Shown: positions 8,319-17,399 of the stretch, one piece after another
Layout of the letters: each line of letters begins with the position of its first letter
Position numbering within the stretch: the first letter of the stretch is position 1
NCBI GenBank assembly: GCA_965222975.1
Contig: CBDCVJ010000047.1
Span: 1-64,000, forward strand
Reading direction: 5' to 3'
Source of the DNA: UBA6168 sp965222975
Lineage (GTDB): Bacteria > Bacteroidota > Bacteroidia > Chitinophagales > Saprospiraceae
Length of the DNA: 64,000 nucleotides
Position numbers and translations under genes: made by a program
The notes under the pieces: model-generated
Seen by the model: the letters and a program-made list of their open reading frames with translations, nothing else
Told to the model about the DNA's origin: nothing
The model's database searches: none

Positions 8319-9744
8319 CCAACCCATACTTGTCCATCAAATAAACCAAACTGGCAATGGCTGCCGTGCCCAGTTCGAGTTCCCTTTTGTCTACCGTTTC
8401 AAAAGTATCGACATGGGTATGGTGATAGTTGAAATAGCGCTGCGAATCAGGTTCGAAGCCAATGAGCAAAGTCTTTTGTCTTTTTAGAGGTGAAATATCA
8501 GCACCACCTCCGCCTTTTTTTATCCGCAGTCCATAAGGCTCTAGAACTGTCAGCCACGGCTGCATGAGCGGGAATTTTTCTGCAAAAACTTCTTTTGCGC
8601 CATCCACAGTGAAACCCCTCGGTGTGAAGCCGCCCCTGTCACTTTCGATAGCTGCTAAATGATGCTCACCTTTACGTTCGGCCTCTTTTGCGTAAATCCT
8701 TCCTCCCCGCAAGCCGTTTTCCTCATTCATAAAGAGGACACAGCGAATGGTGCGTTTTGGTTGGTAGCCTGTTTTTTTCAGCACCCGCAATACATCCATT
8801 GATTGGACGCAGCCGGTGCCATCGTCATGAGCGCCTTCCCCAACGTCCCACGAGTCGAGGTGGCCGCCAACAAGGATGAATTCATCTGGTTTTTCACTGC
8901 CCCGAATTTCACCAATAACGTTATAAGAAAGTTTGTCTTCCAGAAAATGGCAACTTGTTTTCATATAAACTTTTACGGGTCCTTGCTTTAATAAGCCACT
9001 CAACAATTCCGCATCATTTGTGCTGATGGCCACGGCTGGAATTTTTTCTATCCCTTCTTTATACCTCAAACCACCTGTATGTGGGAAGTCGTCCAAGTTG
9101 GAAGCCATCGAACGAACCACTACGCCGACAGCCCCATATTTGGCTGCTTCCGATGCCCCATTACCACGTTGGTCAACTGCGCCTCCGTAAGCAGCGAAGG
9201 TGTTGATCTGGGTGGCATCAAATGGTCGGTTGAAAAAAACGATCTTGCCTTTTACCGCCGCCGCCATGCTTTTCAGTTCATCAAAGTTTTTTACTTCAAT
9301 CACCTCAGAGGAAATACCGTACGAACCAGTCCCAACTGAGTTGCCGAGCGCCAATGCATTCAGATCAATAGACCCCATGGCCGACTCCGCAATGCGAACC
9401 ACTTCCTTCTCCCCCCTGACCCAATGAGGAACCATACATGGCTGCAACCATACGGAATCCAACCCCAGTGTATCCAACATCTGGGAAGTGTATTCGACAG
9501 CAGCAGCGGCTTGAGGAGATCCGCTCAGCCTAGCTCCAATTCTTTTCGTGAGATGTTGCAGCCAGAAATAACACTGCCCATCGGCCAATGCCACATCATG
9601 GATTTTGCGGACAAAAAAGGCATCTGCATCCGTAGTGGAGCGTTGGGCATTAATGCTAAAAGTAGTTATTACACTAAGAAAAGAGATGAAGATGAAGATT
9701 TTTAGAAAAAAAAATTCCGCTCTTTTTTTAATTGATTTTGTCAT
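8308..9744 (-). CDS. M28-family zinc peptidase, secreted
   Basis: The 478-residue protein is read from ATG 9744; the frame stays open upstream to 9831, but this start puts a signal peptide at the N-terminus (FLKIFIFISFLSVITTFSINAQ). A PA-type insert lies at about 110-270. The M28 metal ligands are visible in order: His and Asp in GGHLDSWD (about 292-297), Asp in AHDDGTG (about 308), the Glu pair in MNEEN (about 338), Asp in ESDRGG, and His in HHTHVDT. It should be an exported di-zinc aminopeptidase or carboxypeptidase (glutamate carboxypeptidase/PSMA-like) that trims peptides in the periplasm or outside the cell. Length and ligands are normal for the family. The substrate cannot be read from the sequence. 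Confidence 0.9.
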   Translation of the reverse strand: MTKSIKKRAEFFFLKIFIFISFLSVITTFSINAQRSTTDADAFFVRKIHDVALADGQCYFWLQHLTKRIGARLSGSPQAAAAVEYTSQMLDTLGLDSVWLQPCMVPHWVRGEKEVVRIAESAMGSIDLNALALGNSVGTGSYGISSEVIEVKNFDELKSMAAAVKGKIVFFNRPFDATQINTFAAYGGAVDQRGNGASEAAKYGAVGVVVRSMASNLDDFPHTGGLRYKEGIEKIPAVAISTNDAELLSGLLKQGPVKVYMKTSCHFLEDKLSYNVIGEIRGSEKPDEFILVGGHLDSWDVGEGAHDDGTGCVQSMDVLRVLKKTGYQPKRTIRCVLFMNEENGLRGGRIYAKEAERKGEHHLAAIESDRGGFTPRGFTVDGAKEVFAEKFPLMQPWLTVLEPYGLRIKKGGGGADISPLKRQKTLLIGFEPDSQRYFNYHHTHVDTFETVDKRELELGTAAIASLVYLMDKYGLEKM

Positions 9745-9943
9745 ATATCGTTTTTTGCTTGGAAAAAATTCTGTTCTTTTCAAGGCTTCATTTCGGACAA
9801 AGTTTGAAACTATATTTTGAATCCCAAACAAATACAGGAATAAAATTTTTATAATTTAAAAATGCACCCTTAAAAATCTTCCTGTGTGGACGCTGTTATG
9901 TAGGTTCTTTGTTTTAGGTTTTGAAAAAAAATAAAGCCTGCTA

Positions 9944-9975
9944 TTGCAAATTTTCAAACTTTCGTGCTAAATTTG
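9944..9975 (+). promoter_or_regulatory. Candidate promoter in the 9745-10424 gap
   Basis: TTG at 9944-9946 and TAAATTTG at 9968-9975 are 21 bases apart, which fits the Bacteroidota consensus. The downstream sigma gene starts 450 bases later, so the leader would be long, or an unseen small transcript lies between. The rest of the 680-base gap is AT-rich; the 69-codon frame at 10075-10284 begins with TTG and is not convincing. Confidence 0.35.
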
Positions 9976-10424
9976 TGAACTTAAAGTAACCGTACAATTT
10001 ACACCAAGTCTTTTTAAAAAAAAATAATTGCCTCTTAATAAAGAGGTTATTCAAGAAAAATAATTTGGTTTTATTTGGTTAGGGCTGAGGTAGTGCACAA
10101 GCGCTGCCTCTTTTTTTTCGCCAAAATTGAAAAAACCTTCCGCAAAAATGTACCCTTTTCGGATTTCGTCCGTCCCAAGTCCATATTTTATATAAATTTG
10201 CTTCGTGGACTTACGCTGACCAACTCGCCAAAAGAAAAGTTAGCAAGCTACATAATATTTTTCATGGCCTTTGTTAAGCCTTAATGGTTTAAGGAAAAAT
10301 AGAATACACAAGTCTAAAATTTAATCTTCTGATAATCAGTAGTTTAACTTTTTACTTTGTCTCATCTATTTTTCGCTTGATTTCAAATGGATAACGAGTC
10401 TTTGAATGTTTCTTCACAAAACGA

Positions 10425-10997
10425 ATGGGGACGGACACAGAATCGAAAACCAAGGATATAGATCTGATCCAGGAATACCTTCGGACGAAAGATTCCCGGC
10501 ATTTCACCACACTTTATAAAAAGTATTCAGGTAAAGTGTATGGTAAGTGTATCTCCTTATTAAGGGAAGAGCACTTGGCCAAGGATGCCACACAGGATAT
10601 ATTCATGAAGATTTTCCTGAACCTCGGCCAATTTAGCGCTCAGTCCAAGTTTTCCACTTGGGTCTATTCGATTACTTATAACTATTGTATTGACCTGATC
10701 CGCAAGAAGAAGAAAATGGCCAATGTTTTTTCAGATGAAATGGAGAAAGTGCCGGACATTGAGGATGAGGTTCACGATGAAGCTCTATTGACAATGGAAG
10801 TAAATAGGTTACGGGAAGTATTGAACGAAATCCCTGTTGGAGACAAAGCCATCCTCTTGATGAAATATCAGGATGGCATGCAGATAAAAGACATTGCATT
10901 TATCCTAAACAAAACAGAAAGCGCCATTAAAATGAAGATCAAACGCGCTAAACACAAAGCGCAAGCAGTTTATAAAAAAATGTACCCCGAAATTTAA
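10425..10997 (+). CDS. ECF-type RNA polymerase sigma factor
   Basis: The protein has 190 residues. Sigma region 2 spans about 20-92 (HFTTLYKKYSGKVYG, then ATQDIFMKIFLNLGQF and FSTWVYSITYN) and region 4 about 124-186 (LNEIPVGDKAILLMKY, IKDIAFILNKTESAIK). It should direct RNA polymerase to a small regulon. No FecR-like or ZAS anti-sigma gene follows; the next gene, 34 bases downstream, encodes a 99-residue acidic protein that may be its partner. An ATG at 10387 is out of frame and stops early, so the start at 10425 is chosen. Confidence 0.9.
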   Translation: MGTDTESKTKDIDLIQEYLRTKDSRHFTTLYKKYSGKVYGKCISLLREEHLAKDATQDIFMKIFLNLGQFSAQSKFSTWVYSITYNYCIDLIRKKKKMANVFSDEMEKVPDIEDEVHDEALLTMEVNRLREVLNEIPVGDKAILLMKYQDGMQIKDIAFILNKTESAIKMKIKRAKHKAQAVYKKMYPEI

Positions 10998-11031
10998 AGA
11001 CCCCCATTGACCCATTTAAACTTAATTTGTT

Positions 11032-11331
11032 ATGAATGCAGCGAACAACAGTTTCTTACAGATGCAGGAAGAGGATGAACTCAATTTTCCGGTACCACCG
11101 GAAATCGAGGAGAATGTCCTTGGAAGCCTGCAAGTCCTGACTATGATGGGACATGCCATGGAAATGTTTATTCCAAAGGCACTGGAAATGTTCATCCTGA
11201 CCATGGGTGGAACTATTAAAGAAATAGATGGAATACCCACAGATGAACAACCTAGCGGTGTCCCTAGCAACGATATGGATGACGACACACCCGGTATCGG
11301 TGGCAGCGCCACTGATGACGAATTGCTATAA
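11032..11331 (+). CDS. Small acidic protein co-transcribed with the sigma factor
   Basis: I do not recognise this 99-residue protein. It is strongly acidic at both ends (EEDELNFPVPPEIEENVLGS at the front; SNDMDDDTPGIGG near the tail) with a Met-rich hydrophobic middle (MMGHAMEMFIPKALEMFILT) that could be an amphipathic helix. It lacks the His/Cys motif of ZAS anti-sigma factors and a clear membrane anchor. The 34-base gap to the sigma gene and the strong terminator straight after it suggest a two-gene operon. A sigma-regulating role is inference from position. Confidence 0.65.
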   Translation: MNAANNSFLQMQEEDELNFPVPPEIEENVLGSLQVLTMMGHAMEMFIPKALEMFILTMGGTIKEIDGIPTDEQPSGVPSNDMDDDTPGIGGSATDDELL

Positions 11332-11384
11332 TAAATTGCCTGCCCGAACAATTCTTTCCGAGAACATCCATCAAGTTTTTAAGC

Positions 11385-11422
11385 AAAAAAGTCAGCCAGT
11401 TCAATAACTGGCTGACTTTTTT
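11385..11422 (+). terminator. Strong intrinsic terminator after the sigma operon
   Basis: A perfect 17-bp stem (AAAAAAGTCAGCCAGTT and its complement) closes a CAAT loop and ends in T6. It ends the sigma/small-protein unit and separates it from the channel gene. Confidence 0.85.
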
Positions 11423-11476
11423 AACTTTGCCCCTTATTACATTCCCAATTGACAATCCAATCTAATTCCGATAGTT

Positions 11477-12298
11477 ATGCCAATCCTTGAAATTGTTCAA
11501 CAGGTATTGATGAAATTCGCCGATGCCCTTCCCAATGTGGTTGGTGCCCTTGCCATCCTTTTGCTTGGTTGGCTGTTGGCTAAAATAGTTTCCAAAGCAC
11601 TGGAAAAAATTCTTGCCACACTTAAAATTGATGCACTCGGCGATAAGATCAACGAAACAGAATTTGCCACCAAAGCAAATTTCAAAATCAAGATCAGTAC
11701 GTTCCTTGCGAAGCTGGTTTATTACCTTTTGATGCTGGTGTTCATCATGATGGCGACCGATGTCCTGGGTATGGCTGTTGTATCAAATATGGTAAGCGAC
11801 CTGATCGCATATTTGCCTCAACTGCTTTCCGCAATTATACTATTTGTATTAGGGATATATTTGGCAGAGTTTGTAAAAAATATTGTTCTTGCCGCTTGCA
11901 CAGCACTTGGCATCCCTTCTGCCAAAGTTATTTCCTCTTTTGTTTTTTACCTGATTTTCCTGACTCTGACCATTAGTGCGATGGCGCAGGCAAGTATTGA
12001 TACAGCTCTCATTACTTCCAACCTGACCGTTATATTAGGTGGGGTTATATTGGCTTTTTCAATCGGCTATGGTTTCGCTTCAAGGGATACGATGGCTAAT
12101 TTCATCGCATCATTTTATAGCAAGAACAAAGTGAAAGTGGGTGATATGGTCAGTATTGACGGTTCGACAGGAAAAGTTATTGCAATGGACAGTATTTCTT
12201 TAACTTTGCAGGCAGACGGGAAAATTATCATTATCCCCTTAAAAAAACTGACCTCAGAAAAAGTAGAGATATACTCCAACGAACGTCAACTGAAATAA
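11477..12298 (+). CDS. MscS-family mechanosensitive channel-like membrane protein
   Basis: The 273-residue protein has four to five hydrophobic segments (NVVGALAILLLGWLLAKIV; LVYYLLMLVFIMMATDVLG; LLSAIILFVLGIYLAEFV; VFYLIFLTLTISAMA; then NLTVILGGVILAFSIGYG). The first part matches the conserved TM-helix repeat family. A short MscS-like beta domain follows (KVKVGDMVSIDGSTGKVIAM ... GKIIIIPLKKL). MscS-type proteins release solutes on osmotic downshift. The C-terminal alpha/beta vestibule domain of MscS is missing, as is usual for this small subfamily. The gene is flanked by terminators and so is probably monocistronic. Confidence 0.85.
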   Translation: MPILEIVQQVLMKFADALPNVVGALAILLLGWLLAKIVSKALEKILATLKIDALGDKINETEFATKANFKIKISTFLAKLVYYLLMLVFIMMATDVLGMAVVSNMVSDLIAYLPQLLSAIILFVLGIYLAEFVKNIVLAACTALGIPSAKVISSFVFYLIFLTLTISAMAQASIDTALITSNLTVILGGVILAFSIGYGFASRDTMANFIASFYSKNKVKVGDMVSIDGSTGKVIAMDSISLTLQADGKIIIIPLKKLTSEKVEIYSNERQLK

Positions 12299-12330
12299 AG
12301 ACATTAATAGTTAAATCCTATAAGCGTGCT

Positions 12331-12360
12331 AGCCCGTCCTTTCGAGGACGGGCTTTTTTT
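12331..12360 (+). terminator. Intrinsic terminator after the MscS-like gene
   Basis: AGCCCGTCC and GGACGGGCT form a perfect GC-rich stem around TTTCGA, followed by T7. Confidence 0.9.
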
Positions 12361-12386
12361 ACTTTTGACCTTAAAAAAAATATGAC

Positions 12387-13544
12387 ATGCTAAAAATAGG
12401 CGTCCTTGGCAGCGGTTCAATGGGCAGTGGCATAGCCCAAGTAGCGGCCACTGCAGGCCATGAAGTATTACTATATGATAACAATCCCACTGCCCTCGAA
12501 CGGGCACAAGGCAAATTGCTCAAAATACTGAACCGCTTGGTCGAAAAGGGTCGCATTGATGATCCAACTGCCAAAGCCATATTCGGAAGAATTTACTTTG
12601 TGGATAATATGCTAGCCTTTGCCGATGCCGATCTCATCATCGAAGCGATCATCGAAGATTTAAAAGTCAAGAAATCGGTCTTTGGCCAATTAGAGGATAT
12701 TACGAACAAACAATGCATCCTTGCAACCAATACTTCTTCTCTTTCCGTAACGGCTATCGCTGCAGCTTGCGGTAAACCGGAACGAGTACTCGGCATTCAT
12801 TTTTTCAACCCGGCACCTTTAATGAAATTGGTGGAAATAGTCCCTGCTATTCAAACAGATTCATCCATTGTTGAACAGTGCCAAAACCTGATTGAGAGTT
12901 GGGGCAAATTAGTGGTGATTGCCAAAGACACTCCGGGCTTCATTGTCAATAGGGTTGCCCGTCCATTTTATGGAGAAGCGCTCCGCATTTATGAAGAAGG
13001 CATTGCCGATATAGCCACTATTGACTGGGCAATGACTGAAATAGGTGGCTTTCGCATGGGGCCTTTTATACTAATGGATTTTATTGGAAATGATGTGAAT
13101 TACAAGGTGACGAAATCAGTTTTCGAAGCCTTTTATTACGATCCTCGCTACAAACCTGCCTTTACCCAAAAAAACCTGTCTGAGGCAGGTTGGCTAGGAA
13201 AAAAATCGGGAAGAGGGTATTATGATTATGCGGAAGATGCCGAAAAACCAAAACCCAATAAGGATCACCAGCTCGGCGAAACTATTGTCAACCGCATAGT
13301 GGCCATGCTCGTCAATGAAGCTGCCGATGCACTCTACCTAAATATCGCTTCCCGAGATGACATTGATACGGCAATGACGAAAGGCGTCAATTACCCCAAA
13401 GGATTGCTGAATTGGGCTGATGGAATTGGCATTTCCACTTGCGTAAAAAGATTAGACGACCTTCACCAAGAATACTTGGAAGACCGCTACCGTTGTAGCC
13501 CTTTGCTCCGAAAAATGGCGAGGGATGGGAAAACATTTTACTAA
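12387..13544 (+). CDS. paaH: 3-hydroxyacyl-CoA dehydrogenase, PaaH-like
   Basis: The 385-residue protein opens with a Rossmann fold (KIGVLGSGSMGSGIAQVAA, residues 3-21), then ATNTSSLSVTAIAA and HFFNPAPLMKLVEIV, the NAD-binding and active-site regions of the family. Two C-terminal 3HCDH domains follow; the second ends MTKGVNYPKGLLNWADGIG, as in 3-hydroxyadipyl-CoA dehydrogenases. It oxidises a 3-hydroxyacyl-CoA with NAD. The PaaI-like thioesterase gene 15 bases downstream points to phenylacetate degradation (PaaH/PaaC) rather than butyrate metabolism. No other paa gene is in the window, so the exact substrate is inferred. Confidence 0.85.
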   Translation: MLKIGVLGSGSMGSGIAQVAATAGHEVLLYDNNPTALERAQGKLLKILNRLVEKGRIDDPTAKAIFGRIYFVDNMLAFADADLIIEAIIEDLKVKKSVFGQLEDITNKQCILATNTSSLSVTAIAAACGKPERVLGIHFFNPAPLMKLVEIVPAIQTDSSIVEQCQNLIESWGKLVVIAKDTPGFIVNRVARPFYGEALRIYEEGIADIATIDWAMTEIGGFRMGPFILMDFIGNDVNYKVTKSVFEAFYYDPRYKPAFTQKNLSEAGWLGKKSGRGYYDYAEDAEKPKPNKDHQLGETIVNRIVAMLVNEAADALYLNIASRDDIDTAMTKGVNYPKGLLNWADGIGISTCVKRLDDLHQEYLEDRYRCSPLLRKMARDGKTFY

Positions 13545-13559
13545 ACAAATACCTGACAC

Positions 13560-13982
13560 ATGCCCGAACAATCAAAACCCACCCGCATCGTAGATGCCAT
13601 GATGGACAAAGACTATTTCAGCCAATGGCTCGGCATTGAGCGGCTGGAAGATGGGGAAGGCCGCTCAGTGCTTAAGATGACCGTCCGCAGGGAAATGCTC
13701 AATGGTTTTGGCATTGCCCACGGGGGCATTACCTACTCATTGGCCGACAGTGCGTTTGCTTTTGCCTCTAACTCAAGAGGCCGTCATGCTGTATCCATTG
13801 AGACTTCCATTTCCCATACTGAAAAAGTAAAAGAAGGCGATGTATTGACTGCTGTTGCCTTGGAAGAAAAACGCTCCTATAAAATAGCCCATTACCGTAT
13901 CACAATCAGCAATCAGGAAGGTAGTATAGTAGGACTCTTTAAAGGTATTGTCTATCGAACGAGTAAGGAATGGGAGGTTTGA
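13560..13982 (+). CDS. paaI: PaaI-like hotdog thioesterase
   Basis: This 140-residue single hotdog domain carries NGFGIAHGGITYSLADSAFAFASNS (about 41-65), the PaaI signature with the catalytic Asp in LADSAFAF, and a central VSIETSISHTEKVKEGD. PaaI hydrolyses hydroxyphenylacetyl-CoA and ring-opened CoA esters and so frees trapped CoA during phenylacetate breakdown. It lies 15 bases after the dehydrogenase gene, so the two are probably co-transcribed. Family assignment is firm; the symbol depends on the neighbour. Confidence 0.85.
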   Translation: MPEQSKPTRIVDAMMDKDYFSQWLGIERLEDGEGRSVLKMTVRREMLNGFGIAHGGITYSLADSAFAFASNSRGRHAVSIETSISHTEKVKEGDVLTAVALEEKRSYKIAHYRITISNQEGSIVGLFKGIVYRTSKEWEV

Positions 13983-14127
13983 GAAATTGGAAATTGAGAA
14001 ATTTGACTTTATTCTTAAATTTTTTGCATGGCGTACCGTCAACCACCTAACGTCAACTGAATAAAGGCTATTAAATAACCGCTCTACTAAAATTAATCAG
14101 GCTATTAATTTCCCAATTTCCAATTCC
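13981..14127. repeat. Inverted repeat pair between paaI-like and S9 peptidase genes
   Basis: A 21-base word starting GAAATTGGAAATTGAG at about 13983 recurs in inverted form at about 14106-14126 with two differences. The arms are 100 bases apart. The layout resembles the other intergenic inverted repeats of this window. Confidence 0.5.
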
Positions 14128-14160
14128 CATTTTTCTATCTTCACGGAAAAATTCCTCCAC

Positions 14161-16995
14161 ATGAAAAAATTAGGTTTTACTCTAATCTGCCTGTCATTGG
14201 CCTGCTCCGTGATTTCACAAAAAAAACAACTCTCCCATGAAGAACTCGTCACTTGGAAACAGATTAAAAATCCAAAAATTTCCAACAATGGGGAATGGGT
14301 CGCTTACTCGTTGAAAGTGGAAGAAGGCGACGCCACTTTGAAAGTTTGGAATGCCGAAAATGGCCAAACCCACACATATGATCGAGGGGAGGGCGCCACC
14401 TTTTCTGCAAGCAGTGAATATTTGTTTTTTAAAATACACCCACACGAAGACAGCCTCAAAGCCATGCGCCGGAGGGATGTCAAAAAGAATGAATTACCGA
14501 AAGACACACTAGGTATTTTGAAATTAAGCGATCACAATCTGGTGAAAATAGCAGACGTGAAATCGTTCACTGTTCCCGAAAAATGGGACGGTTGGGTCAT
14601 TTATCATAAGGAAGCAGAGAAGAAAAAAAAGGGAAAACCACCAGTTGACTCAATAGCAGTCGAAGTCGAAGTGCCCGACAGCACCAGAACAGAAAAACCC
14701 AAAAAGGGGAAAGTAAAAAAGGAGAGTAAAAAGACGGGCACTAAACTCGTCATGCGTCAACTCGAAACTGGAGAGGAAGAAGTCTTTGGTTTTGTCCTTA
14801 ATTATAAGGTGGCAAAAGAAGGCCCAAGGGTATTGTTCAATAGTTCGGGCAATGACTCTACCATGTTCGAAGGGGTTTATTGGTTCGATTGTAACAATAC
14901 GGAAATGATCCCCTTATGGAGGCAGAAAGGCGAGTACAGTAAATTGAGTCTTGATGAAAAAGGGGAGCAAGCAGCTTTCCTCGCTAACTTTGATACAACA
15001 AAAGCGCAAGTGCCACCCATTGACCTCTGTTATTTTAAAAATGGTTTGGATTCAGCAAAAATAATTGCCGATGAAAACGCCCGTTTTTTACCAGAAGATT
15101 GGCTCATCAGCGAAAATGCCGCACCTTATTTTTCCAAGGATGCATCAAAAATGTATTTCGGCATCGCCCCACCACCCATTTTGCAGGATACCAGTTTGTT
15201 GGATGAAGAAATCGTAAATGTTGAGGTTTGGAGCTACACCGATGGGCGCCTACATACCCAACAAAAAGTGCGATTAGGTAGAGAGAAAAAACGTACCTAT
15301 AGAATAGTCTGGCACATCGCCGAAAATAAGTTTGTCAACATTGGATCAGAGGAGTTGCCGGAAACAAGGTTGGGCGACGAAGGTAATGCCGACCTCGCCA
15401 TCACCTATACTGAAGATGGTTATTTGCAGCTCATTTCATGGGAAGGGAGTGCCCGAAAAGATGTTTATTTGATTGATACCAAAACGGGAAATAAAAAAGA
15501 AGTGGTCAAGGGCCTGAACGGCAGCCCTAGTTTTTCTCCCAAAGCCAATTACATCCTTTGGTACAACCGTATGGACAGCACTTATGCTGCTTATTCCGTA
15601 AAAAACGGAATGGTCAAAACGTTGACCAATAATACCCCATATCCATTTTACAATGAGGAAAACGATGTGCCAAACTACCCTTCTCCTTATCGGATAGCAA
15701 CGTGGACGAAAGATGACAAGGCAGTGCTTATTTATGACCGCTATGACATTTGGCAGATAGATCCCACTGGAAATACTAAACCTATTCGCTTGACTAATGG
15801 ACGGGAAAACCACACTGTTTACCGTTACATCAAATTGGACAGGGAAGAGCGATTTGTAGAAAATGGCCAACGCATGCTGCTCCATATTTTTGATGAAAAA
15901 ACGAAAGCCAGTGGTTATGGCTATCTCTTATTGGGGGCAGGCAAGCCCATTCAGTTGGTGAAAGAGGATTATGCTTACAGCCGCCGTCCTATCAAAGCCA
16001 AAGATGCCGATAAAATCGTTTTCACCAAACAAAATTTCCAGACCTTCCCCGACTTGCTTTACTCCGAATTGAGTTTTCAAAACCCCAAAAGGGTAAGCAA
16101 TGCCAACCCACAGCAAAGTGAATACAGCTGGGGCACCATAGAATTATATGAATGGACAGCATTGGACGGACAACGCCTCACGGGCATGCTGGTAAAACCA
16201 GAAGGGTTTGACCCCAATAAAAAATACCCCATGCTTGTCAATTTTTATGAGAAAAGCTCTGACCGCCTGCATAATTACCCTCGCCCTTATCCAGGGCGCT
16301 CAACGATCAATTATTCTTTTTACGCCAGCCGTGGCTATCTCATTTTCAATCCCGATGTGCCTTACCGCATTGGCTATCCGGGCGAAAGTTGCGAGAATGC
16401 TGTACTGCCGGGTATCACTTCTTTAATCGACAAAGGTTTCGTGGACAAGGATCGGATTGGTGTGCAGGGGCATAGCTGGGGGGGCTACCAAGTCGCCCAT
16501 TTGCTGACAAAAACGGATATTTTCAGATGTGCCGAAAGTGGCGCACCTGTGGTCAATATGTTCTCCGCTTATGGTGGTATTCGCTGGGGTAGTGGCCTGA
16601 GTCGCATGTTCCAATATGAACGAACTCAAAGCCGCATCGGCGGAACGATCTGGGAATATCCGTTGCGCTATGTTGAAAATTCCCCACTATTTTTCTTGGA
16701 CAAAGTCAATACGCCCGTACTCATTATGCACAATGACAAAGATGGCCATGTGCCTTGGTATCAGGGCATCGAATATTTTGTTGGCCTGCGCCGTTTGGGC
16801 AAACCTGCTTGGCTACTCAATTACAATGACGAACCACACTGGCCCGTTAAGCTGCAAAACCGGAAAGATTTCCAAAAGCGCATGGCGCAGTTTTTTGATT
16901 ACTATTTAAAAGATGAACCGATGCCCATGTGGATGAAGCGGGGAGTACCAGCCATTGAGAAAGGGATTCTGCAAGGGCTTGAAAGTAGTGAGTGA
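14161..16995 (+). CDS. S9-family serine peptidase (prolyl-oligopeptidase / DPP4-like), exported
   Basis: The 944-residue protein starts with a signal peptide (MKKLGFTLICLSLACSVISQ). A long N-terminal beta-propeller-type region with a Lys-rich insert (about 155-200) precedes an alpha/beta hydrolase domain (about 680-915). The catalytic triad is visible: Ser in GHSWGGYQ (about 772), Asp in MHNDKDGHVPW (about 859) and His in DEPHWP (about 893). It should cleave short peptides, often after Pro, outside the cytoplasm. The tail DEPMPMWMKRGVPAIEKG is typical of Bacteroidota members. No T9SS domain is present, so it is likely periplasmic. The gene has its own leader. Confidence 0.92.
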   Translation: MKKLGFTLICLSLACSVISQKKQLSHEELVTWKQIKNPKISNNGEWVAYSLKVEEGDATLKVWNAENGQTHTYDRGEGATFSASSEYLFFKIHPHEDSLKAMRRRDVKKNELPKDTLGILKLSDHNLVKIADVKSFTVPEKWDGWVIYHKEAEKKKKGKPPVDSIAVEVEVPDSTRTEKPKKGKVKKESKKTGTKLVMRQLETGEEEVFGFVLNYKVAKEGPRVLFNSSGNDSTMFEGVYWFDCNNTEMIPLWRQKGEYSKLSLDEKGEQAAFLANFDTTKAQVPPIDLCYFKNGLDSAKIIADENARFLPEDWLISENAAPYFSKDASKMYFGIAPPPILQDTSLLDEEIVNVEVWSYTDGRLHTQQKVRLGREKKRTYRIVWHIAENKFVNIGSEELPETRLGDEGNADLAITYTEDGYLQLISWEGSARKDVYLIDTKTGNKKEVVKGLNGSPSFSPKANYILWYNRMDSTYAAYSVKNGMVKTLTNNTPYPFYNEENDVPNYPSPYRIATWTKDDKAVLIYDRYDIWQIDPTGNTKPIRLTNGRENHTVYRYIKLDREERFVENGQRMLLHIFDEKTKASGYGYLLLGAGKPIQLVKEDYAYSRRPIKAKDADKIVFTKQNFQTFPDLLYSELSFQNPKRVSNANPQQSEYSWGTIELYEWTALDGQRLTGMLVKPEGFDPNKKYPMLVNFYEKSSDRLHNYPRPYPGRSTINYSFYASRGYLIFNPDVPYRIGYPGESCENAVLPGITSLIDKGFVDKDRIGVQGHSWGGYQVAHLLTKTDIFRCAESGAPVVNMFSAYGGIRWGSGLSRMFQYERTQSRIGGTIWEYPLRYVENSPLFFLDKVNTPVLIMHNDKDGHVPWYQGIEYFVGLRRLGKPAWLLNYNDEPHWPVKLQNRKDFQKRMAQFFDYYLKDEPMPMWMKRGVPAIEKGILQGLESSE

Positions 16996-17099
16996 TTTTT
17001 TTATTAAAGAACTACAGGCATTAAGGGTTTTCCCATAAAAAAGAAAGGACTCCCAAATTTGCCCCTTTAAATAGGATTCCAATGTGGTCGGAATTTTAG

Positions 17100-17140
17100 A
17101 ATCCCGGATTTCATTCAAAAATGAAAACCCGTCCGGGATT
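17100..17140. repeat. Imperfect hairpin in the 16996-17399 gap
   Basis: AATCCCGGA (17100-17108) pairs with TCCGGGATT (17132-17140), and inner bases TTTCAT/ATGAAA also pair. No T run follows, so it is not a classic terminator. The rest of this 404-base gap shows no gene, only the promoter-like site before 17400. Confidence 0.4.
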
Positions 17141-17313
17141 GCAAAACCCCAACTACATTAGAGTCGCTGCTTGAAAAACTATAATTGGAGTTTTATTCAA
17201 TTTTATGAGAAAACCCTATACAGCATTTTATCACACGTATTTTACCCGTAATACTTCATTATAATACTTCAAATAATCTTCAAATAAATTTTACCTGTCA
17301 CAATTATCTTTTT

Positions 17314-17343
17314 TTTGGAAAATAATGACCTCATTTTAGCTTG
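17314..17343 (+). promoter_or_regulatory. Candidate promoter of the small secreted protein
   Basis: TTTG at 17314-17317 is followed after 19 bases by TAGCTTG at 17337-17343, one T short of the TAnnTTTG box. The start codon is 57 bases further on. Motif and spacing only. Confidence 0.4.
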
Positions 17344-17399
17344 CATATTTGTTCCACAAACGAACTGATAGTCTTCACCTCCACACTAAAACAGAAAAA

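Noticed and set aside
10075..10284. 69-codon frame in the gap before the sigma gene
   Set aside because: It starts with TTG, has no clear leader or motif and its composition follows the AT-rich background.
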